From Leuconostoc rapi (GTDB taxonomy: Bacteria > Bacillota > Bacilli > Lactobacillales > Lactobacillaceae), in NCBI RefSeq assembly GCF_016908715.1, contig NZ_JAFBEK010000001.1:372001-436000 (forward strand): 64,000 nt of DNA. Direction: 5' to 3'. The translations under genes were made by a program, and so were the position numbers. The notes beneath the pieces are model-generated. The model saw nothing but the letters and a program-made list of their open reading frames with translations. It did not search any database and was not told the DNA's origin. This document shows, in pieces, positions 17,261 through 26,017 of this stretch; the stretch's first letter is position 1, and each line of letters starts with the position of its first letter.

Positions 17261-18217
17261 TCATTCTAGTACGTCATGGATCGTAATAATACCCACCACT
17301 TTGTCATCGTCGTCTTCTACGACAAGGTTAGATATATTATTGGCTGCCATCTTTTTCCAAGCTGCATTGTTACGTGCTTTTTTATTAATCGTAATAAATC
17401 CTTCAGTCATGTAATCAGATGCAGTCGACCCTTTGACTTGATTAATATATATAAATTTCTTACGAATGTCCCCATCGGTTATAATACCAATGACTTTGTC
17501 TTCTGGCGTTTTAACGAGCGTCATGCCTACACCAAAGTCGCTAATACGATAAATAACATCATTGATTGGCGTGGTTGTTTTAACATAAGGAATCTTAGTA
17601 TGCATTGAGTGTTCGACATTACGCAAAAGCATTTTACCAATTGAACCACCTGGATGATACAATGCGAAGTCTTCCCGTTTAAATTCATTAGCTTTTTCAA
17701 TAGCAATTAATAGCGCATCTCCCATAACTAAAGTAGCGGTTGTCGAACTTGTTGGGGCTAATTTAGTAGGGTCTGCTTCTTCAGCAACGTCGACTTTCAA
17801 TACAAGGTCGGTACTTTTAGCTAATGTTGACTCGTCAGATCCTGTTAAAGCAATTGTTTTGAGACCATCTTGATGAATATTTTTTAATGCGAAAAGTGTC
17901 TGTATGACTTCTTGTGTTTCACCACTATTGGATATGAAGATGACAACATCATCTACTGCAACACGTCCTAAGTCACCATGATAGGCCGTACCAGCATCAA
18001 TAAAGAAACTTGAAACACCAACAGATGAAAGTGAAGCTGCAATTTTTTCGGCGATAATACCAGATTTGCCAATAGCAACAAAAATCGTACGTCCCTTAGT
18101 CGTTAATATCGCTTCAACGACTGCATCAAAATGTGTATCCAGTGTTTCGCGTACGGTTTTTAAAGCACTAATTTCTAAATCAAAAGTTGCTTTTGCATCA
18201 TCATAGTAAGTCGTCAT
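17261..18217 (-). CDS. kdsD: KpsF/GutQ-family D-arabinose 5-phosphate isomerase
   Basis: 318 residues: SIS sugar-isomerase domain (about 35-165: FVAIGKSG, SNSGETQEV) and two C-terminal CBS domains (about 205-318). The signature PTSSTTATLVMGDALLIAI and YHPGGSIGKMLL mark the KdsD/KpsF/GutQ enzymes that interconvert ribulose 5-phosphate and arabinose 5-phosphate. Here it overlaps by 17 bp with a Kdo-8-phosphate synthase gene, whose substrate is arabinose 5-phosphate, so the pair forms a two-step route. A KpsF-like enzyme alone could belong to sugar-alcohol use, but this neighbour argues for Kdo-type sugar synthesis. The symbol is by function and context. Confidence 0.85.
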   Translation of the reverse strand: MTTYYDDAKATFDLEISALKTVRETLDTHFDAVVEAILTTKGRTIFVAIGKSGIIAEKIAASLSSVGVSSFFIDAGTAYHGDLGRVAVDDVVIFISNSGETQEVIQTLFALKNIHQDGLKTIALTGSDESTLAKSTDLVLKVDVAEEADPTKLAPTSSTTATLVMGDALLIAIEKANEFKREDFALYHPGGSIGKMLLRNVEHSMHTKIPYVKTTTPINDVIYRISDFGVGMTLVKTPEDKVIGIITDGDIRKKFIYINQVKGSTASDYMTEGFITINKKARNNAAWKKMAANNISNLVVEDDDDKVVGIITIHDVLE

Positions 18218-19052
18218 TATCGTATACCGCCTTCATTTCAAGGTGTTCATGAAAAAGCTGGTTAGCATTTTCCAAAATAGGACGAATTTTAGATAAGTAC
18301 AATTGGCTATCTTGATCTGATATTGCTTCTGGCGGATTAGGATGAACTTCAGCAAATATGCCATCGATACCAATTGCTAACGCTGCACGCATTAGAGGGA
18401 ACGCGTAATCACGATTACCACCAGAATGATTACCATAACCACTTGGTATTTGTACAGAATGTGTTGCATCGAAGATAATAGGATAGCCAGTTTTTCGCAT
18501 TTGAATCAAGCTAGTCATATCGACGACTAATTGATGATAGCCAAACATCGTACCACGCTCTGTTACCAAAATGTGTTCATTGCTTTGGGCTACTTTGTTA
18601 ACAGCGCTTTGAATATCCTCTGGCGCCATGAATTGTGCTTTTTTGATATTGACAACACGACCAGTTTTGGCAGCAGCGAGTAAAAGATCGGTTTGTCGAC
18701 TAAGGTATGCTGGAATTTGTAAGACGTCTGCCACTTTGGCAACTGGTTCACATTGATAAGATTCATGAACATCAGTGACAATAGGTACGTGATAGGTATC
18801 TTTGATTCTTTGTAACACCTCTAAACCAGCTGTCATACCAGCGCCACGTTCTGATTCAAGTGAGCTACGATTAGCTTTGTCAAAAGAGGCTTTAAAAACA
18901 TAATTTATGCCTAGCTCATCGGTGATCGTTTTTAATGTTTCAACAACCTCGGCACAAATTTCATATGATTCGATTGCACAGGGACCGGCTAAAAGCGTGA
19001 GACGATTATCTTTAAAATCGTACGCTTGAAATACATCACTTATTTTAGACAT
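18201..19052 (-). CDS. kdsA: 3-deoxy-8-phosphooctulonate (Kdo-8-phosphate) synthase, metal-dependent type
   Basis: 283 residues. Condenses phosphoenolpyruvate with arabinose 5-phosphate to Kdo 8-phosphate. KASFDKANRSS (54-64), TDVHE, the IPAYLSRQTDLL block and FDATHSVQIPSG are diagnostic of KdsA rather than DAHP synthase. Cys25 (AGPCAIES), His198, Glu235 and Asp246 match the four metal ligands of the Aquifex-type enzyme; the E. coli enzyme has Asn in place of the Cys. Kdo synthesis is a Gram-negative trait, so this gene in a lactic acid bacterium is unexpected. No kdsC, kdsB or Kdo transferase lies nearby. AGGAGAAGG precedes the ATG. Confidence 0.9.
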   Translation of the reverse strand: MSKISDVFQAYDFKDNRLTLLAGPCAIESYEICAEVVETLKTITDELGINYVFKASFDKANRSSLESERGAGMTAGLEVLQRIKDTYHVPIVTDVHESYQCEPVAKVADVLQIPAYLSRQTDLLLAAAKTGRVVNIKKAQFMAPEDIQSAVNKVAQSNEHILVTERGTMFGYHQLVVDMTSLIQMRKTGYPIIFDATHSVQIPSGYGNHSGGNRDYAFPLMRAALAIGIDGIFAEVHPNPPEAISDQDSQLYLSKIRPILENANQLFHEHLEMKAVYDNDDLL

Positions 19053-19432
19053 AGTATTCCTTCTCCTAACTTTAATCGCAATAATACTAAAAATGAATTA
19101 GCATTACTGCAAGTATAACACTTTTTATGAATAATATACGTGAATAGCATTTTATATTGATTACAAAATAACAACAGAATTTTAAGGATGAAATAATCAT
19201 AATAGTTGCAAATAAGCCGTTATTTTGGTAATCTGTAGGCAATTACTAAGTAAATGAAGGACACATGAATCGATATTTTATGTTATATATATATATTTAA
19301 AGTAGAAAAATAGTAATAAAATGAAAATAAGGTGTAAATAATCATGAAAGCGTTCCCAGGCATTATTATATAGGTGTTTAACAATGTCCTCCAACTGACA
19401 GGAATAATTTAATCAATAGGAGATAAATAAAT
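19053..19432. other. Divergent intergenic region kdsA/SDR with a cre-like site
   Basis: AT-rich, including a TATATATATA stretch near 19290. On the minus strand TATACT (19117-19112) is a possible -10 for kdsA. On the plus strand TGAAAGCGTTCCCA (19345-19358) matches the cre consensus at 13 of 14 positions and lies just before a possible -10 (TATATA, 19367-19372) for the SDR. Confidence 0.5.
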
Positions 19433-20299
19433 ATGACGGATACAAATGAACAATATAAAATTAACCATTTTCCCAAACAGTCACAGGCAGAGCCTGGTCT
19501 TCAAAGCCGTATGTCTCCGACACCTGACGATGGGGCGGCAGATTATGTTGGGCATGAGCGTCTGAAATATAAGAAAGCGCTTATTACGGGTGGCGATTCA
19601 GGAATTGGTCGCGCTGTGGCGATTGCTTATGCTCATGAGGGGGCGGATATTGTATTGAATTATCTCCCTGAAGAAGAGTCAGATGCGCAAGAGGTTAAAG
19701 GCATTGTTGAATCATTGGGACAACACATTAAACTCGTACCTGGTGACCTAAAATCTGAAATATTTAGCCAGGCGTTAGTTGATGAGGCAGTTGCATTTCT
19801 AGGTGATATTAGTATCTTAGTTTTGGTAGCTGGTAAGCAACAGGCGGTTGTGGATATTGCCGAACTATCAACAACGCAACTAATTGATACGTATACGACA
19901 AATGTTTTTAGTGCAATTTGGTTAATCAAGGCCGCGCTACCACATTTACAACCTGGTAGTAGTATTATAACGACTAATTCGATTCAAGCTGACCAACCAG
20001 CGCCTTTTTTGGTCGACTACGCTGGTACGAAAGCGGCGCTCAAAAATATGACAATAAGTTTGGCTAAACAATTTGCCAATCGCGGTATTCGTGTCAATAG
20101 TGTGGCACCAGGACCGATTTGGACGCCGTTGCAAATTGTTGGTGGGCAATTGCCCGAAAATATTCCTACATTTGGCCAATCGACACCGCTGAAACGCGCG
20201 GGTCAGCCAGCAGAATTAGCTGGGGCATACGTTTTTCTAGCATCTGATGAAACCAGCTATATTACTGGTGAGTCGATTAAAGTAACAGGTGGTCTGTAA
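19433..20299 (+). CDS. SDR-family oxidoreductase, general-stress YhdF/GSP39 type
   Basis: 288 residues with an N-terminal extension of about 45 residues before the Rossmann fold, as in the YhdF/YhxD/GSP39 group of stress-induced short-chain dehydrogenases. The cofactor motif is ITGGDSGIGRAVA (about 51-63); the active-site YAGTKAA supplies Tyr and Lys, followed by the NSVAPGPIWTPLQ block. AGGAGAT precedes the ATG. The substrate is unknown; an NADP-dependent sugar or alcohol dehydrogenase activity is usual. The cre-like site upstream suggests carbon-source control. Confidence 0.85.
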   Translation: MTDTNEQYKINHFPKQSQAEPGLQSRMSPTPDDGAADYVGHERLKYKKALITGGDSGIGRAVAIAYAHEGADIVLNYLPEEESDAQEVKGIVESLGQHIKLVPGDLKSEIFSQALVDEAVAFLGDISILVLVAGKQQAVVDIAELSTTQLIDTYTTNVFSAIWLIKAALPHLQPGSSIITTNSIQADQPAPFLVDYAGTKAALKNMTISLAKQFANRGIRVNSVAPGPIWTPLQIVGGQLPENIPTFGQSTPLKRAGQPAELAGAYVFLASDETSYITGESIKVTGGL

Positions 20300-20346
20300 T
20301 AGATAATAGAGTGTTAATCAGAAAAAAATATTGAAGGTAGGATGGT

Positions 20347-20745
20347 ATGGCTAAATTATCACAAACGATGAAAGACATGATTGATAACCAATTCCCTTTT
20401 TTGGCGACAACGAGTTCGGATGGTTCGCCACAGGTTGGACCAAAAGGATCTTTGCATGTATTGGACGATTCACATCTCATTTACTATGAACACACGTTTA
20501 GGCATGCTTATGAAAATTTAATGGCGAGCAATTTAGCTGCTGTAGCCGTTGTAGACAGAAAGGCAGAAAAAGGGTTCAGGTTTGAAGGACATGCGCATAT
20601 TCATGAGAACGATGAATATGCCACAGACATACTATCAAAAACAAAAATATTCGAACGCTTTCCTCGTGCTGCTGTTGTGGTGATAGATGTTGAACGTATT
20701 TATAAACTAGATAATACATTGGATGCAGGCATGCGAATAGGTTAA
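20347..20745 (+). CDS. Pyridoxamine 5'-phosphate oxidase-family (flavin-binding) protein
   Basis: 132 residues with the split-barrel flavin fold: FLATTSSDGSPQVGPKGSL at the N-terminus, ENLMASNLAAVAVVD in the middle, and a RAAVVVIDVERIYKLD C-terminal strand. Proteins of this group bind FMN or F420-like cofactors, and the real substrate is usually unknown; true pyridoxamine phosphate oxidase is longer and has other motifs. It follows the stress SDR by 47 bp and probably shares its transcript, which suggests a redox or stress role. Confidence 0.75.
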   Translation: MAKLSQTMKDMIDNQFPFLATTSSDGSPQVGPKGSLHVLDDSHLIYYEHTFRHAYENLMASNLAAVAVVDRKAEKGFRFEGHAHIHENDEYATDILSKTKIFERFPRAAVVVIDVERIYKLDNTLDAGMRIG

Positions 20746-20924
20746 CCTGGCACATTGCATACTTAACATAAAGTGTATTGAGAAAATGACGATTGTGATC
20801 ACAGTGTATTTTGAGTATGAGCTTAGCGATGTAATATTAAAATATGAAATTGATAGTATCAAAGAATTAAAGTTTTATATTTTGCAGCTGACCTTTTAAA
20901 AAATAAGGAAAGAAGCTTGGAATA

Positions 20925-22100
20925 ATGACTAAAATAATCAATCAGCAAGTGCTATCAACACCATTATCTGGTATTCGAGCTGTTAATGATTTTGTGACCG
21001 TACCAGCCGAACAAATGATTACACTGGCGGTGGGCGAAATCGATTTACCAACACCTCTGGCGACAAGACAGGCTGGTCGGCTTGCTATTGAACAAAATCA
21101 AACAAAATACACAGAAAATAAAGGCATTTTAGCATTAAGGCAAGCAATTGCAGCAGATATCATGCGAGGCTATAACATTGAATACCTGCCAGAAACAGAA
21201 ATTATGGTAACTGTTGGTGCGGGGCAAGCGATTGATCTGGTCATTCGGTCATTGGTGAACCCGGGGGATGAGGTTATTGTGATTGCCCCCGCATATCCAG
21301 CATATATTCAAGCCATTTTGCTGGTTGGCGCTCGGCCGGTCATCATTAATACAGGCGAGAGTTATTTTCGTTTAAAGCCAGAACAACTCGCAGCGGCGAT
21401 TACTTCAAAAACAAAACTGGTTATTTTGAATTATCCCAACAATCCTACTGGTGTGGTCTTGTCGCGTGATGAGTTGCGTGCCTTATCGGTGGTTATTAAG
21501 CAACATGATTTATTTGTTTTAACAGACGATATTTATAAACGACTGGCTTATGATTTTGATGACGCACCATCTATTGCGAGTGTGTTCGACATGAAAAAAC
21601 GCACAGTGATTGTAAATGGCCTTTCTAAATCGCACAGTATGACTGGTTGGCGTATAGGATATGTTGCGGCACCGGCGTACTTCATACAAGAAATGAACAA
21701 GGTGCAACAAGCAAGTGTCGGTTGCGCCTCAAGTATTTCTCAATTAGCAGCAATAACTGCGCTGACAGTCGATCAAGACACGCCTCGCCAATTCATAACA
21801 ATTTTCAAAAAAAGACGTGATTATGTTTTAAACCGGTTAGATCAAATGCAATTGTCGTATGTTCGTCCAGAAGGTGCTTTTTACGTTTTTGTTGATATTT
21901 CAAGGTTTGGGCTGAGCGCATTGGATTTTGTTAAATATGCGATTACGCGTGCTAAGTTAGTGATGGTCCATGGCTCAGCTTTTACAGAATATGGAGAAGG
22001 TTATGTCCGTATTTCTTTCGCTAGTGATCTTGCTACATTAGCACTGGCAATGGATCGATTGGCATTAGCAATTGCAGCGCTGGAAAATACGGCTGGTTAA
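20925..22100 (+). CDS. Class I/II pyridoxal-phosphate aminotransferase (PatA-like)
   Basis: 391 residues. Type I PLP fold: LAVGEIDLPTP near the start, NYPNNPTGVVLS with the conserved Asn, DDIYKRLAYD, and the Schiff-base lysine in NGLSKSHSMTGWRIGY. The closest familiar group is the aromatic/N-acetyl-diaminopimelate aminotransferases (PatA, AraT-like); substrate specificity cannot be read from the sequence. AAGGAAAG lies about 10 bp before the ATG. The gene stands alone with a strong terminator 100 bp downstream. Confidence 0.85.
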   Translation: MTKIINQQVLSTPLSGIRAVNDFVTVPAEQMITLAVGEIDLPTPLATRQAGRLAIEQNQTKYTENKGILALRQAIAADIMRGYNIEYLPETEIMVTVGAGQAIDLVIRSLVNPGDEVIVIAPAYPAYIQAILLVGARPVIINTGESYFRLKPEQLAAAITSKTKLVILNYPNNPTGVVLSRDELRALSVVIKQHDLFVLTDDIYKRLAYDFDDAPSIASVFDMKKRTVIVNGLSKSHSMTGWRIGYVAAPAYFIQEMNKVQQASVGCASSISQLAAITALTVDQDTPRQFITIFKKRRDYVLNRLDQMQLSYVRPEGAFYVFVDISRFGLSALDFVKYAITRAKLVMVHGSAFTEYGEGYVRISFASDLATLALAMDRLALAIAALENTAG

Positions 22101-22199
22101 ATTTTTTGGTGATGGCGCTGTTTTGGGTGACATTTTGATACATGATTTTGCATTAATAATGGTATGCTTGAAAACAAAAATATGGACTGTACTGATGTG

Positions 22200-22236
22200 T
22201 ACCCCGAAAGTTAAATTAACTTTCGGGGTTTCTTGT
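22200..22236 (+). terminator. Terminator after the aminotransferase gene
   Basis: ACCCCGAAAGTTAA pairs with TTAACTTTCGGGGT almost without loop, followed by T-rich sequence. Confidence 0.85.
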
Positions 22237-22260
22237 TCTTGTTTTTTTAAAATTAATACA

Positions 22261-22269
22261 TGGTACAAT
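22261..22269 (+). promoter_or_regulatory. Extended -10 promoter of the photolyase gene
   Basis: TGGTACAAT. The predicted start point (about 22276) lies next to the GTG at 22279, which supports the later TTG as the true start codon. Confidence 0.6.
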
Positions 22270-22314
22270 TAATAAATAGTGACTGATAATAATCTGATTT
22301 TTAAGGAGCGTACT

Positions 22315-23751
22315 TTGGGTAAAACGAATGTGATGTGGTTTCGTAGAGATTTGCGTGTGTTTGATAACATCGCTTTAGCACGTGCAATTGAAAATAGTAA
22401 TAAAATATTATTTGTTTTTCATATTGATACGTACCAGCTTGAAAAACAACCAACGGTTAATCAAAGTAGCTTCTTCGCTAGCGTACAACAATTTAAAAAA
22501 CACTTAAAGGAACAAAATATTGATCTTCAGATTTTTTATGGTGAATTAAAAGATATGTTTGATTATATCAAAAAGCAGGTGCCTAATTGGCATGATTTAT
22601 ACTTTAATTGTGATGAACATGGTTACGGTAGCGAACGCGATCAAGACATTACTAAATATTGCCAGGAAAATTTGCATATTAGGGTACATGCAGCTATAGA
22701 TTATAATTTGCATAGTGCTTACGAAATCAAAAAGCCTGATGGCCATTATTATCAGGTATTTACACCTTACTTTAAACGCTGGATGACATTAGTTAAACCA
22801 AAGCCTATCGCGATTGATTTAGCCAGTATTAGTCAGGAACATTTAGCATTCTCTACATTAGAACAGGATACCATGTTAAGCGGTTTAATTTATGAACAAC
22901 ACAGCTATGCTTACGATAATCAAATTGGTGAAGGGAAAGCTAGGCAGGTGTTATCTGACTTTATTGAAAACAAATTAGCACAATATGACCAGAATCGTGA
23001 TGTGCCTTCGTTAAATGCAACTAGCCACCTTTCACGTTATTTACGAACGGGCGAAATTTCAATAAGAACGGTTTATGAGGCTGTCAGACAATCGCCTGAT
23101 AGCGATGGTCGCGCAACATTCATTAAAGAGCTATGTTGGCGTGACTATTATAATATGATTTACGCCACTCACCCGCAGCAAAACGAATCTGCTATCCGAC
23201 CAGAATTTCGACAAGTTAGATGGCGTGATGATAAGATTGAATTTGATGATTGGCAAACAGGGCATACTGGATTTCCTATCGTCGATGCAGCAATGCGACA
23301 ACTTAACGCTACAGGGTGGATGCACAACCGCTTGCGTATGGTTGTCGCATCGTTTCTAACAAAGGATTTGCTCATTAATTGGCAGTGGGGAGAAGCCTAT
23401 TTTAAGCAGAAACTAGTAGATTATGATCCAGCAAGCAATATTGGGGGTTGGCAATGGGCGGCATCCACTGGTACGGATAGTGTGCCTTATTTTAGAATAT
23501 TCAATCCAACGCTGCAATCAAAAAAATTTGACCCGGATGGTTTATTTATAAAAAAATATGTACCTGAATTAAAAGACCTACCAAGTACAAAAATTCATGA
23601 GCCAAGTAAGCTTTCATTAATAGAGCAAAGACGCTATCAGGTCACTATTGGTCATGATTATCCAAAACCAATTGTTGATCATAAAATGGCTCGCATTAGT
23701 GCTATAGCTGCCTATGAACAAAGTAAAGCTAATTCGGAATTTAATGAATGA
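22315..23751 (+). CDS. phr: Deoxyribodipyrimidine photolyase
   Basis: 478 residues from a TTG at 22315, which has AAGGAG 6 bp upstream; a GTG at 22279 would add 12 residues that lack similarity to the family. Repairs cyclobutane pyrimidine dimers using blue light. The N-terminal alpha/beta antenna domain begins VMWFRRDLRVFDN, and the C-terminal FAD domain carries FIKELCWRDYYNMI, GFPIVDAAMRQL, WMHNRLRM and the signature GGWQWAASTGTD. It is a class I CPD photolyase; a cryptochrome is less likely in this group. It has its own promoter. Confidence 0.93.
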   Translation: MGKTNVMWFRRDLRVFDNIALARAIENSNKILFVFHIDTYQLEKQPTVNQSSFFASVQQFKKHLKEQNIDLQIFYGELKDMFDYIKKQVPNWHDLYFNCDEHGYGSERDQDITKYCQENLHIRVHAAIDYNLHSAYEIKKPDGHYYQVFTPYFKRWMTLVKPKPIAIDLASISQEHLAFSTLEQDTMLSGLIYEQHSYAYDNQIGEGKARQVLSDFIENKLAQYDQNRDVPSLNATSHLSRYLRTGEISIRTVYEAVRQSPDSDGRATFIKELCWRDYYNMIYATHPQQNESAIRPEFRQVRWRDDKIEFDDWQTGHTGFPIVDAAMRQLNATGWMHNRLRMVVASFLTKDLLINWQWGEAYFKQKLVDYDPASNIGGWQWAASTGTDSVPYFRIFNPTLQSKKFDPDGLFIKKYVPELKDLPSTKIHEPSKLSLIEQRRYQVTIGHDYPKPIVDHKMARISAIAAYEQSKANSEFNE

Positions 23752-23753
23752 CA

Positions 23754-23782
23754 TTGACATTTAAATCTCACTATTATATAAT
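23754..23782 (+). promoter_or_regulatory. Consensus promoter of the T-box transcript
   Basis: TTGACA, 17-bp spacer, TATAAT: both hexamers perfect. It overlaps the end of the photolyase gene by one codon region. Confidence 0.92.
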
Positions 23783-23788
23783 CTAATT

Positions 23789-24076
23789 ATTATAAAACGT
23801 TGATAAGATGAGTACATATTAGATTGATTTTATAGAGAACTGGTGTATGGTGAAAGTCAGTATGATGCTAATTTGGAATATGGTCTTGGAGTTTAAATTG
23901 ATATGAGTCGGTTAGTATACAAATATCTTTCGGTGATACCCGTTATCGTGTCAAAGTATCATCGTTTTTCTGGTACTTAGTGAGCGTATCTTTTAGCAAT
24001 ATGATACGAAAAACGGGTGGTAACACGATATAATTCGTCCCGCAACTTTGATTTTTTCAGAGTTGCGGTTTTTTAT
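23789..24076 (+). promoter_or_regulatory. T-box riboswitch, probably methionine-specific
   Basis: Stem I elements are visible (GATGAGTA, then GGTGTATGGTGAAAG). The T-box itself is AAAACGGGTGGTAACACG (24010-24027), close to the canonical GGGTGGNACCGCG. The terminator stem CCGCAACTTTG (24040-24050) with CAGAGTTGCGG (24058-24068) and its T run shares the CCCG segment with the antiterminator. The specifier is best read as ATG at 23880-23882 in GGAATATGG, fitting the MetQ-like gene downstream; TAT (Tyr) is a weaker alternative. TGGT would pair with an ACCA tRNA end, as in tRNA-Met. Confidence 0.85.
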
Positions 24077-24101
24077 TGTATTTAAAAAATGAGGTGGAAA
24101 A

Positions 24102-24878
24102 ATGTCAAATAAAGTGGCTATCATAACTGGTAGTGGCAGAGGAATTGGGCGCGCAATTGCGGAACGGTTAGTTAAAGAAGACTATCATGTGGCAATCGCT
24201 GAGATTGATCAAGTCACTGCCAAGGCAGTATCAGATGGTATTAATCAAGTCAGGAAAGGTTTTGCAAAATACTATGTTTTAGATGTTGCCTCTCGCCAAT
24301 CTGTATTTGATTTGGTTGATCATGTTGTAAACGAGTTTGGACGGTTAGATGTTTTTATTAATAACGCTGGTGTTGCGTTTATTGACACAATGGTGGCTAG
24401 CGATCCGGACAAAATTGAACGACTATTTGATGTCAATATTAAAGGCACGTTTTGGGGCATTCAGGCTGCTGCAACACAATTTAAAAAACAAGGCGATGGC
24501 GGTCGGATAATTAACGCTGCTTCTCTAGCAGGCGTTGAGGGATCCGCACTGCAAGGGGCATATTCAGCTTCAAAATTTGCGATTCGTGGGTTAGGTCAAT
24601 CTGCAGCAAAGGAGTTAGCTAGTGATGGCATCACTGTTAACGCCTATGATCCAGGAATTGTTCTAACACCATTGCGTGATTATATTGATGAACGAACGGC
24701 GCAAATTAAGGGGGTAACACCCGAAGTTCAACGACAAAAGGTCGTGAACGAAATTGCTTTAGGTCGAGCTGCATTGCCAGAAGATGTCGCTGATGTTGTC
24801 ACATTTTTAGTATCGTCAAAGGCGAAATACATCACTGGACAATCGATTTTGATTGATGGTGGTATGCGTTTTCATTAA
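24102..24878 (+). CDS. SDR-family acetoin/diacetyl reductase-like dehydrogenase
   Basis: 258 residues. Cofactor motif ITGSGRGIGRAIA (about 8-20), NNAG at about 88, active-site YSASKFA, and a C-terminal TGQSILIDGGM. It is most like (S)-acetoin forming diacetyl reductases (ButA type), which interconvert diacetyl, acetoin and 2,3-butanediol with NADH; the exact substrate is inferred. GAGGTGG precedes the ATG. Being the first gene behind a probable methionine T-box is odd for this enzyme. The next gene starts 42 bp later, so both should respond to uncharged tRNA. Confidence 0.82.
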   Translation: MSNKVAIITGSGRGIGRAIAERLVKEDYHVAIAEIDQVTAKAVSDGINQVRKGFAKYYVLDVASRQSVFDLVDHVVNEFGRLDVFINNAGVAFIDTMVASDPDKIERLFDVNIKGTFWGIQAAATQFKKQGDGGRIINAASLAGVEGSALQGAYSASKFAIRGLGQSAAKELASDGITVNAYDPGIVLTPLRDYIDERTAQIKGVTPEVQRQKVVNEIALGRAALPEDVADVVTFLVSSKAKYITGQSILIDGGMRFH

Positions 24879-24920
24879 TCAATGTGTGCTAGTTTCATGA
24901 AAAATAAAAGAGGGTTAACC

Positions 24921-25784
24921 ATGGTAAAAAGGAATATTATTATTGCGGCGATTGTCTTAGTTGCTGTTGCTGGAAGCGCGATTGTAATTCAGCGTAATCA
25001 ATCTGTCAAAACAGAGAGTAAAAAACAAATAACGATTGGTGCTATTGGCTCAGATGCACAAATTTGGCAACATATTGCTAAATTACCAGAAACTAAAAAA
25101 GCAAACATTACAATTAAGGTGAAGAATTTTACCGATGGTGTTGCTCTAAATACTGCTACTTCAGAAGGAAAGATAGATGTAAATGCCTTTCAATCGTACG
25201 CTTATTATGTCGCTTACAATAAAAGTAACGCTAAAACAAAGCTCACAGTGCTTGGCACAACTTATTTGGAACCAATGGGTATTTACTCTGATAAGTACCA
25301 AAAAATTAGTGACATTCCTGATGGTGGCACCATTGCCATTGCTAACAATGCAGCAAACACCGCACGCGGATTAAAGTTGTTAGCTAAAGCTAAGTTAATT
25401 ACGCTCAAACCAAGTTTTGGCAATTTATCAGGAGTTAACGATATACAAGATAATCCACATCATTTAAAGTTTAAAGAGATTGATGATACGACTGGTCCAC
25501 GTGTAATTAAAGACAATACAGTTGCAGCAGCATTAATTGGCAATACTGTGGCATTAGAGGGTAAGCTTAATGTGCTAAAAGACGCCTTGTTGTATGAAAA
25601 AATTGATCAATCAACAAAAGATAATATTAATATTTTAGCTACAGCACAGAAAAATAAAAACAATAAAAATTTCAAAAAGTTAACAACGTTGTATCATACA
25701 AAGTCAGCTCAAAAATATATTAATCAACAATTCTCAGGTACTAAAATTGAAGTTAAAAAACCAATCACTTACTTATCTGAATAA
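24921..25784 (+). CDS. MetQ/NlpA-family substrate-binding protein without lipobox
   Basis: 287 residues from the ATG at 24921 (AGAGGG 7 bp upstream); earlier in-frame ATGs at 24882 and 24897 lack a binding site. NlpA/MetQ proteins deliver methionine to the MetNI ABC transporter. The mature domain has ITIGAIGSDAQIWQHI, DVNAFQSYAYY, LEPMGIYSDKY, and IANNAANTARGLKLL, all typical. The N-terminus has one hydrophobic segment (about 6-22) but no cysteine, so membrane anchoring replaces the usual lipid anchor. No metN or metI is adjacent; it may serve a transporter encoded elsewhere. The upstream T-box supports methionine. Confidence 0.87.
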   Translation: MVKRNIIIAAIVLVAVAGSAIVIQRNQSVKTESKKQITIGAIGSDAQIWQHIAKLPETKKANITIKVKNFTDGVALNTATSEGKIDVNAFQSYAYYVAYNKSNAKTKLTVLGTTYLEPMGIYSDKYQKISDIPDGGTIAIANNAANTARGLKLLAKAKLITLKPSFGNLSGVNDIQDNPHHLKFKEIDDTTGPRVIKDNTVAAALIGNTVALEGKLNVLKDALLYEKIDQSTKDNINILATAQKNKNNKNFKKLTTLYHTKSAQKYINQQFSGTKIEVKKPITYLSE

Positions 25785-25815
25785 CAGTAAAAAGATATAA
25801 TCACAAACAAAATGA

Positions 25816-25862
25816 ACCCAATAACTTGGATGGTATGAATTTCCAAGTTATTGGGTTTTTAT
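25816..25862 (+). terminator. Terminator after the metQ-like gene
   Basis: CCCAATAACTTGGA pairs perfectly with TCCAAGTTATTGGG, followed by TTTTTAT. Confidence 0.9.
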
Positions 25863-26017
25863 AAATCGATGGTCATCATTCAATAAATGATATTTTTCCA
25901 TGACTCTGAAAGAATGTTTGAAATTGTTATTCAAGTTGACGCTGATAACATTATAATAGATCTACTTATCATTAATAGAGTCCTGAGTTATTATGCAAGT
26001 CAGGTGTCGAGAAATAA

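Noticed and set aside
19260-19320. AT-rich TATATATA stretch as a replication origin or DnaA region
   Set aside because: No DnaA-box cluster, and none of the usual dnaA/dnaN or plasmid rep genes is near.
23880-23882. Tyrosine specifier (TAT) in the T-box
   Set aside because: TAT can be read one base earlier, but T-box specifiers rarely end in T, and the downstream MetQ-like gene supports ATG.
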